Below, in pieces: positions 24,442-33,357 of a stretch of DNA of 64,000 nucleotides. The notes beneath the pieces are model-generated. The model worked only from the letters and a program-made list of their open reading frames with translations. It was not told where the DNA came from and did not search any database. The first letter of the stretch is position 1. Every line of letters starts with the position of its first letter. The position numbers and the translations under genes were made by a program. The DNA comes from Winogradskyella luteola (GTDB lineage: Bacteria; Bacteroidota; Bacteroidia; Flavobacteriales; Flavobacteriaceae): the NCBI RefSeq assembly GCF_019203985.1, contig NZ_JAGSPD010000008.1, positions 1-64,000 on the forward strand. Direction: 5' to 3'.

Positions 24442-27288
24442 TTATTTTATTTCAAGTTTTGTTTTTTTATCATCGATTTGTATTGTGTAAACGCCTTTTG
24501 GTAAATAATATTTTCCATTACTTCCTTCATTAATGTCAATGCTGGTATTTTCTTTTAGTAAAGCTTTTCTACCTTTTGAAGTTATTTCTAAATTGTAATC
24601 TACATAATTAAAGCCTTTATCTGTATCTACTTTAATACGGTTTAATTCTGTACCTTTTTCAGATAGAATTTCAATGATTTTTTCGCCTGATGAATTGCTG
24701 AAAAATTGAATGCTTTTTTCGGGTTCGTAAGCTTCTAACCACTGACTCCACGAATTTCCCCAACTGTTTGAATGGCGTACCGGACTTACATCGAAAAGTG
24801 TGATGTCATTAGACGATACTAAAGTGTCACTAAATTTTTGTAAAGGTGCAATGTTGGCTTTATAAATGCTTCTACCATGCGTGCCTAACAATAGATCTTT
24901 AGCTTCGGGTTGAATGACAATATCATGAACTGCAACGTTTGGAACTCCATTTGAAAACGCTTCCCAAGATTCACCATTGTTAAAACTAACATAAGCTCCA
25001 TTATCAGTACCTAAATACAAAATGGATTCATTTTCAACATCTTCTCTAATAACATTAACAGGAGAAGCCGGAATGTTACTACTAATGTCTTTCCAGGTTT
25101 GTCCGTAATCATCGCTCATATAGGCATAGACTTTAAAATCGTCCCAACGGTAACCATTGAAGGTCATATAAACACGTTCCTTTTTGTATTTTGAGGCAAT
25201 AACGCGACTGACCCATAAATCTTTTGGAAACGAGTTTGAAATAGTCGCCCAACTTCCACCAGCATTTTTAGTGATATGTACCAAACCATCATCACTACCT
25301 GTATAAATCAATCCAAATTGAAATGGACTCTCACTGATGGATGTCAAAGTTCCATAGGCTACATTTCCTTTTTTTCCTCCATTGGTTAGATCATCACTAA
25401 TTGCTTCCCAATCATTACCTTGATTCATTGATCGCATTAATTTATTGCCACCTAAGTATAAAATATCTTGATTGTGGGATGAGAGCAGAATTGGGGTTTG
25501 CCAATTAAATCGATATGGTTTTTCTCCCAAAGTATGCTTTGGTTGGATATACGTCTGAGCTTTGGTTTGTAAATTCAATCTAAAATAATTTCCAAATTGA
25601 TAACCTGTGTATACAATATTGGAATCACGATTATCAACCTGAATTTGCATACCATCTCCTCCCATAATCGCTTTCCAAGGATACTGACCTTGTTGGTGCC
25701 AGCTTTTATCCTCACGTGCGTTGTGTGCCCCTTTCCAAATGCCATTATCTTGCAAGCCACCATAAACATTATAAGGCTTTTCATTATCGACATTAATAGC
25801 ATAAAACTGACCCACGGAAGGTGAGTTGTTTTTAATCCAGTTTTTACCATCATCATAGGTAATATTTACACCACCATCGTTTCCATCTACTAAATGATTC
25901 GGATTTTTTGGATTTATCCAAAGCGCATGATGGTCTGCATGTACGTTTTCTGCACTAATTGAAGTCCAGGACTTTCCTCCGTCTTTAGATTTCACAATCG
26001 GAACTCCATAAATATAAATATGGTCTTCATTTTCTGGTGAAACATGTATATGACCGAAGTAATAGCCATAACTAAAGTAAATGCCATCTAAGTAGTCATC
26101 GTGCGTTTTCTTCCAAGATTTCCCTCCATCTGTACTTTTATAAACCTCAGCACCAACTACTGGAGTATCAAACAACATAGAATTGGCATCTTCTAAATAC
26201 TTGGCTAAATCAATAGGTTTTACATTACCAGAGCGTACCATTTGTTTTATATTTTCCGCCCTATACTTTTCCTGAAAGCCATTAGTTTTCAAAAACTTAT
26301 TGAGCTTTTTGTCGTCTAATTCTAAGAAGTCTGCATTAGACATCGTTTTGAAATCTTCCTTTGTCAGTCCACGTTTTTCATCTTTCTTTTTATCATTTGG
26401 TCTTCTAAATTGGCTATCGTGTACTGCATAAACCACATTATCATTAAATATAGCTATGCCAATTCTGCCAACTCCTTCGCCTGTTGGAAAACCACTACTC
26501 ACTGTTGAAACTTTTGTCCAAGTCTCACCTGCGTCTGTACTTTTGTAAATACCTGAGTTAATTCCATTTCCTGTAAAATTCCATGCTTTTCTATCTTTTG
26601 CCCAAGATGTGGCATACATCACATTATAATTATTTGGGCTGTGTTGCAAATCAATAATGCCACTCATATCATCCACGAAAAGGGTTTGCTTCCATGTTTT
26701 TCCACCATCTGTTGTCTTGTATATTCCACGCTCTTTATTGGGGGAATACAAATGACCCGTTACTCCAACGGTAACAATATTAGGATTATTAGGATGAATT
26801 AAAATTGGCGCAAAGTGGTGCGCATCCATAAGGCCAACATTAGACCATGTTTTTCCATTATCCGTCGATTTCAAAATTCCAATACCTGCATACGAAGATC
26901 GTGATGCGTTGTTTTCGCCAGTGCCAACATAAATTGTTCGTGTTGGCCAATGCACGGCAATATCACCTACATTTTGTGTGTCTGAGCTATCCAAAACAGG
27001 TGTAAATGTTGTTCCGTTATTTACGGTATGCCAAACACCACCTGACGCGTATCCGACATAAAATTCTGAAGGCATTTCTGGGTTGACATCTAGGTCTACC
27101 ACACGGCCACTCATAACGGTTGGCCCAATATTTTTGAAAGGCACATTTTTAACCAACGACGATTGTACCATCGCCTTTTTTTGATTCAAGGCTTGCTTTA
27201 CGATTTCTGAAGAAGTTGCAGGTTGCTGTGAAAAAACCAAACAAGTACTTAGCAATACTATAAACGAAAGAAATTTTAGATAGGACAT
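24442..27288 (-). CDS. Secreted Asp-box/VPS10 (sortilin-like) beta-propeller protein
   Basis: After a signal peptide (FLSFIVLLSTCLVFSQ) come many Asp-box (BNR) repeats of the form S/T-x-DGG-x-S/T-W: STDNGKTWSN, KTTDGGKTWKQ, KSTDAGETWTK, KSTDGGKSWKK, SKDGGKSWTS, and later SDDYGQTWKD. This predicts one or two large propellers as in sortilin-like or glycosidase-related exported proteins common in Bacteroidota. No sialidase catalytic set is evident, so a glycoside hydrolase name would be unsafe. The C-terminal about 120 residues resemble a PPC/FlgD-like beta domain rather than a clear T9SS tail. Length 948 aa. Its stop is 4 bases from the next lipoprotein gene. Confidence 0.85.
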   Translation of the reverse strand: MSYLKFLSFIVLLSTCLVFSQQPATSSEIVKQALNQKKAMVQSSLVKNVPFKNIGPTVMSGRVVDLDVNPEMPSEFYVGYASGGVWHTVNNGTTFTPVLDSSDTQNVGDIAVHWPTRTIYVGTGENNASRSSYAGIGILKSTDNGKTWSNVGLMDAHHFAPILIHPNNPNIVTVGVTGHLYSPNKERGIYKTTDGGKTWKQTLFVDDMSGIIDLQHSPNNYNVMYATSWAKDRKAWNFTGNGINSGIYKSTDAGETWTKVSTVSSGFPTGEGVGRIGIAIFNDNVVYAVHDSQFRRPNDKKKDEKRGLTKEDFKTMSNADFLELDDKKLNKFLKTNGFQEKYRAENIKQMVRSGNVKPIDLAKYLEDANSMLFDTPVVGAEVYKSTDGGKSWKKTHDDYLDGIYFSYGYYFGHIHVSPENEDHIYIYGVPIVKSKDGGKSWTSISAENVHADHHALWINPKNPNHLVDGNDGGVNITYDDGKNWIKNNSPSVGQFYAINVDNEKPYNVYGGLQDNGIWKGAHNAREDKSWHQQGQYPWKAIMGGDGMQIQVDNRDSNIVYTGYQFGNYFRLNLQTKAQTYIQPKHTLGEKPYRFNWQTPILLSSHNQDILYLGGNKLMRSMNQGNDWEAISDDLTNGGKKGNVAYGTLTSISESPFQFGLIYTGSDDGLVHITKNAGGSWATISNSFPKDLWVSRVIASKYKKERVYMTFNGYRWDDFKVYAYMSDDYGQTWKDISSNIPASPVNVIREDVENESILYLGTDNGAYVSFNNGESWEAFSNGVPNVAVHDIVIQPEAKDLLLGTHGRSIYKANIAPLQKFSDTLVSSNDITLFDVSPVRHSNSWGNSWSQWLEAYEPEKSIQFFSNSSGEKIIEILSEKGTELNRIKVDTDKGFNYVDYNLEITSKGRKALLKENTSIDINEGSNGKYYLPKGVYTIQIDDKKTKLEIK

Positions 27289-27387
27289 TTTGGTTGATTT
27301 TGTGTGGCATGAAATTAATAAATATCGCTTAGAGCATCAAAAAAGTCTCTAAGTAAATAGAGATTAAAACATATTCTAATACATTAA

Positions 27388-27430
27388 GAGGCTGTCGGAA
27401 AAATAAAAAAATTACTCTTCAGGCAGCCTC
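27388..27430 (-). terminator. Possible terminator of the 27462 protease gene
   Basis: GAGGCTG / CAGCCTC pair across a 29-base interval, with further partial matches inside (GTCGGAA against TTCAGGC). On the minus strand the T-rich segment lies in the loop and not after the stem, so this may instead be a repeat element. Confidence 0.4.
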
Positions 27431-27461
27431 CTTAAATTATTTATACCTTAAGTATTAAGAA

Positions 27462-29225
27462 CTAATCAATAATGATTTTTTCTGTTATTGATGCTCCGCT
27501 GCCATGTATTGTTAAAAAATAAACCCCATTGCTCGCTCCAGCTAAATCAATTTGGTTTAGCGTTGTATTTACTAATTTCTTTTGCATAATAAGCCTACCG
27601 TTAATATCGTAAACCTCGGCATTTTCTAAAGTAAAGACCCCCGAATTATTAATATAAACTATTCCCTTAGATGGGTTTGGATAAATGCTAATCGCTGTGC
27701 TTAATTCTTCAGAAGAAACAGATAATGTAGAACAATCAAAATCCTGCATTAGTGATTCCCCACAAACTGAAGTACTGGTGCTTCTAGTTTGAACATTACC
27801 CGCACCGTTAATGTCACCTGTACTTAGATTACGTTGAGATTCTCCATTAGTTAATGAAAAATGCATCACTACATTACTATCGATAACATGTCCCAGTTGA
27901 TGACCATGGCCCAATTCGTGTACGGCAACACTTTCAAAATCAAACTGCGAAAAGGAAGGCGTAGAAGGCCCATATTGCCAATTAATAGCATCATCAAATA
28001 CAATGTCTAATTCATCTACATACCAATTTAAATTAGTGCCACCATTGATAAAGCACCCTATAAATCTAGAGGTACAGACCCCCAAAACACCAGAGGACAG
28101 TTCATTGCCATTGTCCATACGGATAATATTAATACCATCGTCAGCGGGAATATCGGTATTTGTCACTGCCCCAATGGTCCAATTGATTCCAGTTTCACAT
28201 CTCCAAGTATTTAACGCTCTCATAAAAGAAGCATTAGCTGCAGCATTGGCATCAAAATCTGTAAACATCTGCCATGTATACCCACCATTTCCATCTTCAT
28301 TGATATGTTGGGTTGGGTAAGCGATATTTGTTCCTGTTGATACACCATCTGATATAACATTTAGTTGTGCGTATTCTATATTGAGTGTCTGGGAAGAGGT
28401 TGCCAATATTGCCGTAACGCCAGAATTAATTATAGCTACTGATCCTGTTCCTGCGCCAGAAGGGATTAATACGGTAATTTGGGTGTCCGTCCAGTTAAGT
28501 ATCTCAGTCTCTAGGGCTATGGCGAATGTAACGCCGCCATCATCTGCATTGGCAAACCCTACATTTTGTGCTGTTGTACCAAAACCAGACCCATTAATGA
28601 CAAGTTCTGTCAATGTTCCTGCGGTCGCTGTCGTGGGGCTAATTGAAGAAATGCTGGCTCCACCTCTATTAGCTGTTTGGTCAGCACTAAAGTCCTTAAC
28701 GTTGAGATAGTTGGTATTGGTAAGGTCAATAATATCATTGTAAAAACCTGTAATGCTTTCCTTTATAAAATATGGGTTAACAACTGTATTGTTAAATATA
28801 TTGTACTTATAAAAACCTTGAGTGTCACTGTAAGCTTCAAAAGCACTGTGTTGTGTAGTAATATCTACAGTATTGTTTTTAAGTGTAAAAATGCCTATAT
28901 CATGTTTTTGCAACTGAAGACTTGGTGTTACGACTTGAGCTTCAAGACCCACGGATCCACCTTGTGTAATAATTTCAACAGTAGATAATTGTTGACCTTT
29001 AAATACTTTATAAACATCTATAACATTTATAGTATAAATATTTTCACGATTCGCATCCCAATATGATTTTTTTGAGATAACTTTACCTTCAATAATTTGA
29101 GATGAAGCTTGAATTTGAACATCCAAAGGTACTTCATAAGTTAATTCTTGAGCATTTACTGTTTGTCGTTCTGCGAAAAGACAAAATATTATGAGTAAAC
29201 AGAAATTTAGAGTAATTTTTTTCAT
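27462..29225 (-). CDS. T9SS-exported metzincin-like zinc protease with IPT/TIG domain
   Basis: Order: signal peptide (to about residue 26), an uncharacterised region (about 27-190), an IPT/TIG Ig-like domain (about 195-285, ISPTTATAGTLTELVINGSGFG), a metalloprotease domain (about 300-480) and a type A T9SS sorting domain at the end (SIYPNPSKGIVYI, VYDINGRLIMQKK, NGVYFLTI). The zinc site HELGHGHQLGH (about residue 437) fits HExxHxxxxxH, with a Met-turn candidate in SNVVMHFSL. The usual metzincin glycine two residues before the last leucine-glycine is a Gln here. It is exported across the outer membrane and probably cleaves proteins outside the cell. Confidence 0.87.
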   Translation of the reverse strand: MKKITLNFCLLIIFCLFAERQTVNAQELTYEVPLDVQIQASSQIIEGKVISKKSYWDANRENIYTINVIDVYKVFKGQQLSTVEIITQGGSVGLEAQVVTPSLQLQKHDIGIFTLKNNTVDITTQHSAFEAYSDTQGFYKYNIFNNTVVNPYFIKESITGFYNDIIDLTNTNYLNVKDFSADQTANRGGASISSISPTTATAGTLTELVINGSGFGTTAQNVGFANADDGGVTFAIALETEILNWTDTQITVLIPSGAGTGSVAIINSGVTAILATSSQTLNIEYAQLNVISDGVSTGTNIAYPTQHINEDGNGGYTWQMFTDFDANAAANASFMRALNTWRCETGINWTIGAVTNTDIPADDGINIIRMDNGNELSSGVLGVCTSRFIGCFINGGTNLNWYVDELDIVFDDAINWQYGPSTPSFSQFDFESVAVHELGHGHQLGHVIDSNVVMHFSLTNGESQRNLSTGDINGAGNVQTRSTSTSVCGESLMQDFDCSTLSVSSEELSTAISIYPNPSKGIVYINNSGVFTLENAEVYDINGRLIMQKKLVNTTLNQIDLAGASNGVYFLTIHGSGASITEKIIID

Positions 29226-29324
29226 GGTTAGGGTAGTTTGATTTCGTTTTATCGGGCTAATATAGCAATTTATCGATTTTTTTTAGAAGAAAATATCATT
29301 TATCACTTAAAATTTAAACCAAAA

Positions 29325-30617
29325 ATGAAATACAATTTAATTGATCACAATCTTTTTATAAGAAACCGCAACAATTTTATGGCTAAGATGAAACCCAGCA
29401 GTTTAGCGGTATTCAATTCTAATGATATTTACCCTATAAGTGCGGATAGTACTATGCCGTTTCAACAACATAGAGATATATTTTATTTAAGTGGAGTGGA
29501 CCAAGAAGAAAGTATTTTAGTGTTGTTTCCAGATTGCCCAAAAGAAAAGCATCGTGAAGTTCTTTTTCTAAAAGAAACGAATGAGCATATCGCCGTTTGG
29601 GAGGGTGAGAAACTTACCAAGGAAGCGGCTTTAAAAACTTCGGGTATTAAAACCGTGTATTGGTTGCAGGATATGGAAAAAATAATGTTTGAACTTATGA
29701 CGCAATGCGATACGGTTTACATCAATACCAACGAACATTACAGAGCCAATGTAGAAACCGAAACACGCGAAGACCGTTTTACCAAATGGTTAAAAGACAA
29801 ATACCCTGCTCATGCTGTAGCAAAAAGCAATCCGATTTTACAGCGTCTACGTTCTGTAAAAGACGCTATAGAATTAGACCTGATGCAAAAGGCCTGCGAT
29901 ATTACTGAAAAAGGTTTTAGACGTGTACTTAATTTTGTGAAACCAGATGTTTGGGAATACAATATCGAAGCAGAATTTATGCACGAATTCCTAAACAACC
30001 GTTCAAAAGGTTTTGCATATACTCCGATTATAGCTTCTGGAAACAATGCCAACGTACTACATTATATAGAAAACAACCAACAGTGTAGAGCAGGCGATTT
30101 AATTTTAATGGATGTTGGTGCTGAATATGCCAACTATTCTAGCGATATGAGTAGAACCATACCGGTCTCTGGCAGATTTACCAACCGACAAAAAGATGTT
30201 TACAATGCTGTAAACCGTGTTAAGGACGAAGCCACTAAACTATTGGTGCCAGGAACACTTTGGGAAGAATACCATGTTGAGGTTGGGAAGCTTATGACTT
30301 CTGAACTATTGGGCTTGGGCTTGCTCGACAAAGCCGATGTGCAAAACGAAAACCCTAATTGGCCGGCGTATAAAAAATACTTTATGCACGGAACTTCGCA
30401 CCACATTGGGTTAGACACGCACGATTATGGTTTACTGCACGAACCGATGCAAGCCAACATGGTATTTACGGTAGAACCTGGCATTTATATCCCAGACGAA
30501 GGTTTTGGTATTCGTTTAGAAGATGATGTTGTCATCCAAGACTCTGGTGAACCTTTTAATTTGATGCGTAATATTCCTATTGAGGTGGAAGAGATTGAAG
30601 AGATTATGAATTCTTAG
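29325..30617 (+). CDS. pepP: Xaa-Pro aminopeptidase (aminopeptidase P, M24B)
   Basis: It removes an N-terminal residue preceding proline. I start at ATG 29325 (MKYNLIDHNLF, 430 aa); the frame stays open to a TTG at 29238, but that adds a non-family tail. The N-terminal creatinase-like domain is followed by the pita-bread M24 domain. Di-metal ligands are visible as DVGAEYANYSSDMSRT (two Asp), HGTSHHIGLDTHD (His), FTVEPGIY (Glu) and RLEDDVVI (Glu). It is cytoplasmic. The restriction endonuclease gene starts 11 bases after its stop, without its own visible promoter. Confidence 0.94.
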   Translation: MKYNLIDHNLFIRNRNNFMAKMKPSSLAVFNSNDIYPISADSTMPFQQHRDIFYLSGVDQEESILVLFPDCPKEKHREVLFLKETNEHIAVWEGEKLTKEAALKTSGIKTVYWLQDMEKIMFELMTQCDTVYINTNEHYRANVETETREDRFTKWLKDKYPAHAVAKSNPILQRLRSVKDAIELDLMQKACDITEKGFRRVLNFVKPDVWEYNIEAEFMHEFLNNRSKGFAYTPIIASGNNANVLHYIENNQQCRAGDLILMDVGAEYANYSSDMSRTIPVSGRFTNRQKDVYNAVNRVKDEATKLLVPGTLWEEYHVEVGKLMTSELLGLGLLDKADVQNENPNWPAYKKYFMHGTSHHIGLDTHDYGLLHEPMQANMVFTVEPGIYIPDEGFGIRLEDDVVIQDSGEPFNLMRNIPIEVEEIEEIMNS

Positions 30618-30628
30618 AATAAAGATTT

Positions 30629-31336
30629 ATGAATAATGCTGAAAGATTAGCTTTATTAGAAAAAGCTAAACAATTTTTTAGAGATGAAATAGTCCAAGCG
30701 CATATTACTACAGCATGTACTAAAGCAGGAAAATTGTCAAACTACAATGTTAATCCTTTTTTGTTTAAATATTTAGCTAACTTTTTAAAAGGAAATGACG
30801 ACCCAAGAAGTATTGCCGAAGCTCTAGTTTTGCCAAGAGTATTAGGTTCATCTATTAATACATCATTTGGAATGAGGATTCAAAAATTAATAAGTGAATT
30901 GTTTGAAGGGTTTGGGTCAACAACACCAGGAATAGATGTTGAATTTGTTGATTTAACTGATGGCAGAAAAAAGTATTGTCAACTAAAATCTGGCCCAAAT
31001 ACTATAAACCACGATGATGTCGAAACTATTTTTGGCCATTTTAAAGGAACTATAAATTTAGCACGTACTAATAATTTAAATATTGGTATCAACGATATGG
31101 TTGTTGGAGTTATTTATGGAGAAGAGAGTGAACTTAGTTCACATTATAAGAGAATAAGTGAAAACTATCCTGTACTTACAGGTAAGTTATTTTGGCATAG
31201 GTTAACTGGTAAAGAAGATTTTTATTTTGAACTGATAGATGCCGTTGGTGATGTTGCCCTAGAGGTCGATGGTACAAAAGTATTAGAAGATACTATAGAC
31301 TCTTTGTCTAAAGAGATAGATGCTAAATTTTCTTGA
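30629..31336 (+). CDS. Type II restriction endonuclease, PmeII-like
   Basis: A 235-aa protein that I recognise as similar to PmeII-family restriction enzymes. Typical are the start (LEKAKQFFRDEIVQAH), the block ISELFEGFGSTTPGIDVEF, and DGRKKYCQLKSGPNTIN. The last two supply a PD-(D/E)xK-like site: Asp in GIDVEF and the QLK triad near residues 117-120, in which Gln replaces the usual acidic residue. NDMVVGVIYGE and FWHRLTG are other conserved-looking blocks. The gene is next to a cytosine methyltransferase transcribed against it; their coding ends overlap by 115 bp. Recognition sequence unknown. The family name is from memory, not a search. Confidence 0.78.
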   Translation: MNNAERLALLEKAKQFFRDEIVQAHITTACTKAGKLSNYNVNPFLFKYLANFLKGNDDPRSIAEALVLPRVLGSSINTSFGMRIQKLISELFEGFGSTTPGIDVEFVDLTDGRKKYCQLKSGPNTINHDDVETIFGHFKGTINLARTNNLNIGINDMVVGVIYGEESELSSHYKRISENYPVLTGKLFWHRLTGKEDFYFELIDAVGDVALEVDGTKVLEDTIDSLSKEIDAKFS

Positions 31337-32565
31337 TGCCTCCTATGGTAATTATTCAAAAATTTAACAATAGAATAACCAATTTCTAGACCTAAATTAC
31401 AAGGAACTGCATTACCTATTTGTTTATATTGTTGTGAAACAGAACCCATAAATTTCCATTGATCAGGGAATGTTTGAATTCTGGCATACTCTCTAACACT
31501 AAATGGTCTTGTTTCGTCAGGATGGCAACGCTCTGTTTGTTTTTGGGCAGGACTACAAGTTAGTGTTAAACTTGGTTCGTCCCAACCAATCCTTCTGGCC
31601 ATACCTGTTTTTCCTCCACCTAAATAAAAACTTTTACCCATATACTCTTTCTGAATATCTAATGGTAAATCTCTCCAATATCCTTTAGGAGGAACTAAGT
31701 CTAAAACTTCTTTTTTATACTGAGGATATTTCGAACCTTCAGATTTAGGAACATCAGAATCATATAAATCACCCTTTTTCAAAGCATCAATAAGGTTGTA
31801 AATTTTGTTATATGGTTTTGGGTATTCATAATTGATATCAATATCTTTTCTAACTCCAACCAAAATCAATCGTTCCCGCTTTTGAGGAACATTATAATTA
31901 ATTGCTTTTAAAACTTTATGTGGAATAACATTATATCCAATTTCATCCAAGATAGAAATCATTCCTTCTAAAGTTTTTCCTTTTTCATGGGATAAAAGGC
32001 CTTTTACATTTTCACCAATACAAATAGGTGGCTTAACCTCATTTATTACTCTAGCAAATTCATAAAATAGAGTTCCTCGAGCGTCTTCTAAACCCAATTT
32101 TTTTCCTGCATAACTAAATGCTTGGCATGGAAATCCGCCAGTAACTACATCAACTTCACCTTTATATTTCTCAAAGTTAAAACTTTTAATATCTCCCTCT
32201 AGAACATTCCAATTTGGTCTATTTTCTCGAAGTGTTTGGCAAGCCCATTTATCTATTTCATTTAAAGCAACACATTGAATTCCTGCTTTTTCTAGACCTA
32301 TTGCAAGACCACCTGCACCTGCAAATAATTCTAAAACTTTATATTGTTTTAATGGCTTTTCAAAATTATTCATAGTTTCTTCAATATCATCGTCAAATAA
32401 ACCAATCAATGAATCAATCTCTGATTTTTTATATATTCTATAGTTACTAATAGGTTCTCTAGCTGCAACTAATTTTTCGTTTCTATCCCATCTTCTCAGA
32501 GTTTCTTTACTTTTTCCGAGTTTTTTTGCAGCTTCTGCTAGCGAATAATAATCTTTAATAACCAT
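31222..32565 (-). CDS. DNA (cytosine-5-)-methyltransferase with N-terminal MerR-like HTH domain
   Basis: Residues 1 to about 55 form a helix-turn-helix (DYYSLAEAAKKLGKSKETLRRWD, in MerR/excisionase style). The rest is a C5 methyltransferase: motif I ELFAGAGGLAIGLEKAG (about 79-95), motif IV GGFPCQAF (catalytic Cys 147), motif VI GENVKG, motif VIII QKRERL and motif X IGNAVP. It protects DNA from the adjacent endonuclease. I choose ATG 32565 because a TTG at 32574 lies in a palindrome between promoter and gene. The fused HTH suggests it represses its own transcription, as known for some HTH-fused methylases. About the last 38 codons are antisense to the endonuclease gene. Confidence 0.93.
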   Translation of the reverse strand: MVIKDYYSLAEAAKKLGKSKETLRRWDRNEKLVAAREPISNYRIYKKSEIDSLIGLFDDDIEETMNNFEKPLKQYKVLELFAGAGGLAIGLEKAGIQCVALNEIDKWACQTLRENRPNWNVLEGDIKSFNFEKYKGEVDVVTGGFPCQAFSYAGKKLGLEDARGTLFYEFARVINEVKPPICIGENVKGLLSHEKGKTLEGMISILDEIGYNVIPHKVLKAINYNVPQKRERLILVGVRKDIDINYEYPKPYNKIYNLIDALKKGDLYDSDVPKSEGSKYPQYKKEVLDLVPPKGYWRDLPLDIQKEYMGKSFYLGGGKTGMARRIGWDEPSLTLTCSPAQKQTERCHPDETRPFSVREYARIQTFPDQWKFMGSVSQQYKQIGNAVPCNLGLEIGYSIVKFLNNYHRRHQENLASISLDKESIVSSNTFVPSTSRATSPTASISSK

Positions 32566-32572
32566 ATTACAC

Positions 32573-32589
32573 AACCTTATACAAGGGTT
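32573..32589. promoter_or_regulatory. Operator-like palindrome before the C5 methyltransferase gene
   Basis: AACCTT at 32573-32578 faces AAGGGTT at 32583-32589 across a 4-base spacer (one extra G in the right arm). It lies just after the -7 element and before the ATG, covering the expected transcription start. It could be the site bound by the fused HTH. Confidence 0.45.
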
Positions 32590-32590
32590 A

Positions 32591-32598
32591 CAAATTTA
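32591..32598 (-). promoter_or_regulatory. -7 promoter element (TAAATTTG) of the C5 methyltransferase gene
   Basis: Exact TAnnTTTG match on the minus strand, 25 bases before the ATG at 32565 and next to the operator-like palindrome. Confidence 0.6.
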
Positions 32599-32640
32599 AA
32601 AGTATTTTTTGAATAAAAAAGGTATACTGAATAAATCTTT

Positions 32641-33357
32641 TTAAAGAGAAAAATCACTTCCCAAAACAAACAACCGTTCCACACTTTCTTTAGTAGAAAT
32701 TTCTTCAGCATGCCAAGAAAAGGTGGTTTTTGCTCCTTTTTCCCAAATACAGTTAAAGTCCTCAGGTGCTTTGTATTCACTTATAAACACTTGGTGACCA
32801 GCTCTGCTTTGTTGGCGGCACCAGTTCCAAAATTGGGTATGGTCAAATTTTAAACTATATTTTGTTGTAGTTGCATAAGGAGGATCACAATAAATTATAC
32901 TGTATTTAGGAATGTCTAAATCAAGATAAGATTGACATAAGAGTTGTACTCCTTGTAAGTGAGGCACTTGCTTGGTAATATTTCGGTAGTGTTCGCCCCA
33001 ATAATCACGCTTACCTTGTTTATCGCGTCGGTAACCTGCAAACCATTTACCACCAAATGAATTAAAACCAACATAACCTAATAAGTGTTTTGGGTATTGG
33101 TCTTGGTTGTATTTAATATGTCTGTACTCGTTTTCGGTCACTGATTGGGGTGGATCCCAGTTTTCATAAATCAGGGCTTGCCACATTGCCATAAGTTCCT
33201 CGTGCTGGTCATTGGCGATACGGATACCTTTGACTTTGTCTATCATGTTCATACCGCCAGCAAAAGGTTCGATGTAGGCTTGGTTAGACTCTCGGCCCTT
33301 TAAAATGATGGGCAATAAATCTTTGGCAAAACGTGCCTTGCTTCCCATGTATTTCAT
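32641..33357 (-). CDS. DNA adenine-N6 methyltransferase, Dam/D12 class
   Basis: A 238-aa alpha-group adenine methyltransferase: MGSKARFAKDLLP at the start, SAM site IEPFAGGMNMID (about 29-40), catalytic DPPY at 158-161 (IIYCDPPYATTTKY), and FISEY. The target-recognition segment between them is short (GYVGFNSFGGKWFAGYRRDK). It methylates adenine in a sequence not readable from this alone. Its ATG overlaps the TGA of the brnQ-like gene (ATGA), so translation is coupled to that gene, although the C5 methyltransferase follows on the same strand 76 bases downstream with its own promoter. Either a second modification enzyme of this locus or a solitary Dam-like methylase. Confidence 0.9.
   Translation of the reverse strand: MKYMGSKARFAKDLLPIILKGRESNQAYIEPFAGGMNMIDKVKGIRIANDQHEELMAMWQALIYENWDPPQSVTENEYRHIKYNQDQYPKHLLGYVGFNSFGGKWFAGYRRDKQGKRDYWGEHYRNITKQVPHLQGVQLLCQSYLDLDIPKYSIIYCDPPYATTTKYSLKFDHTQFWNWCRQQSRAGHQVFISEYKAPEDFNCIWEKGAKTTFSWHAEEISTKESVERLFVLGSDFSL

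Noticed and set aside
24442-27288. Glycoside hydrolase (sialidase) call for the Asp-box protein
   Set aside because: Asp-boxes alone mark propeller structure; no sialidase catalytic residues were found.
27388-27430. Insertion-sequence end near the 27462 gene
   Set aside because: Only a short imperfect dyad; no transposase fragment or target duplication seen, so it is kept as a weak terminator.
32566-32574. TTG start for the C5 methyltransferase at 32574
   Set aside because: It lies at the edge of the operator-like palindrome; ATG 32565 follows at once and starts the HTH.
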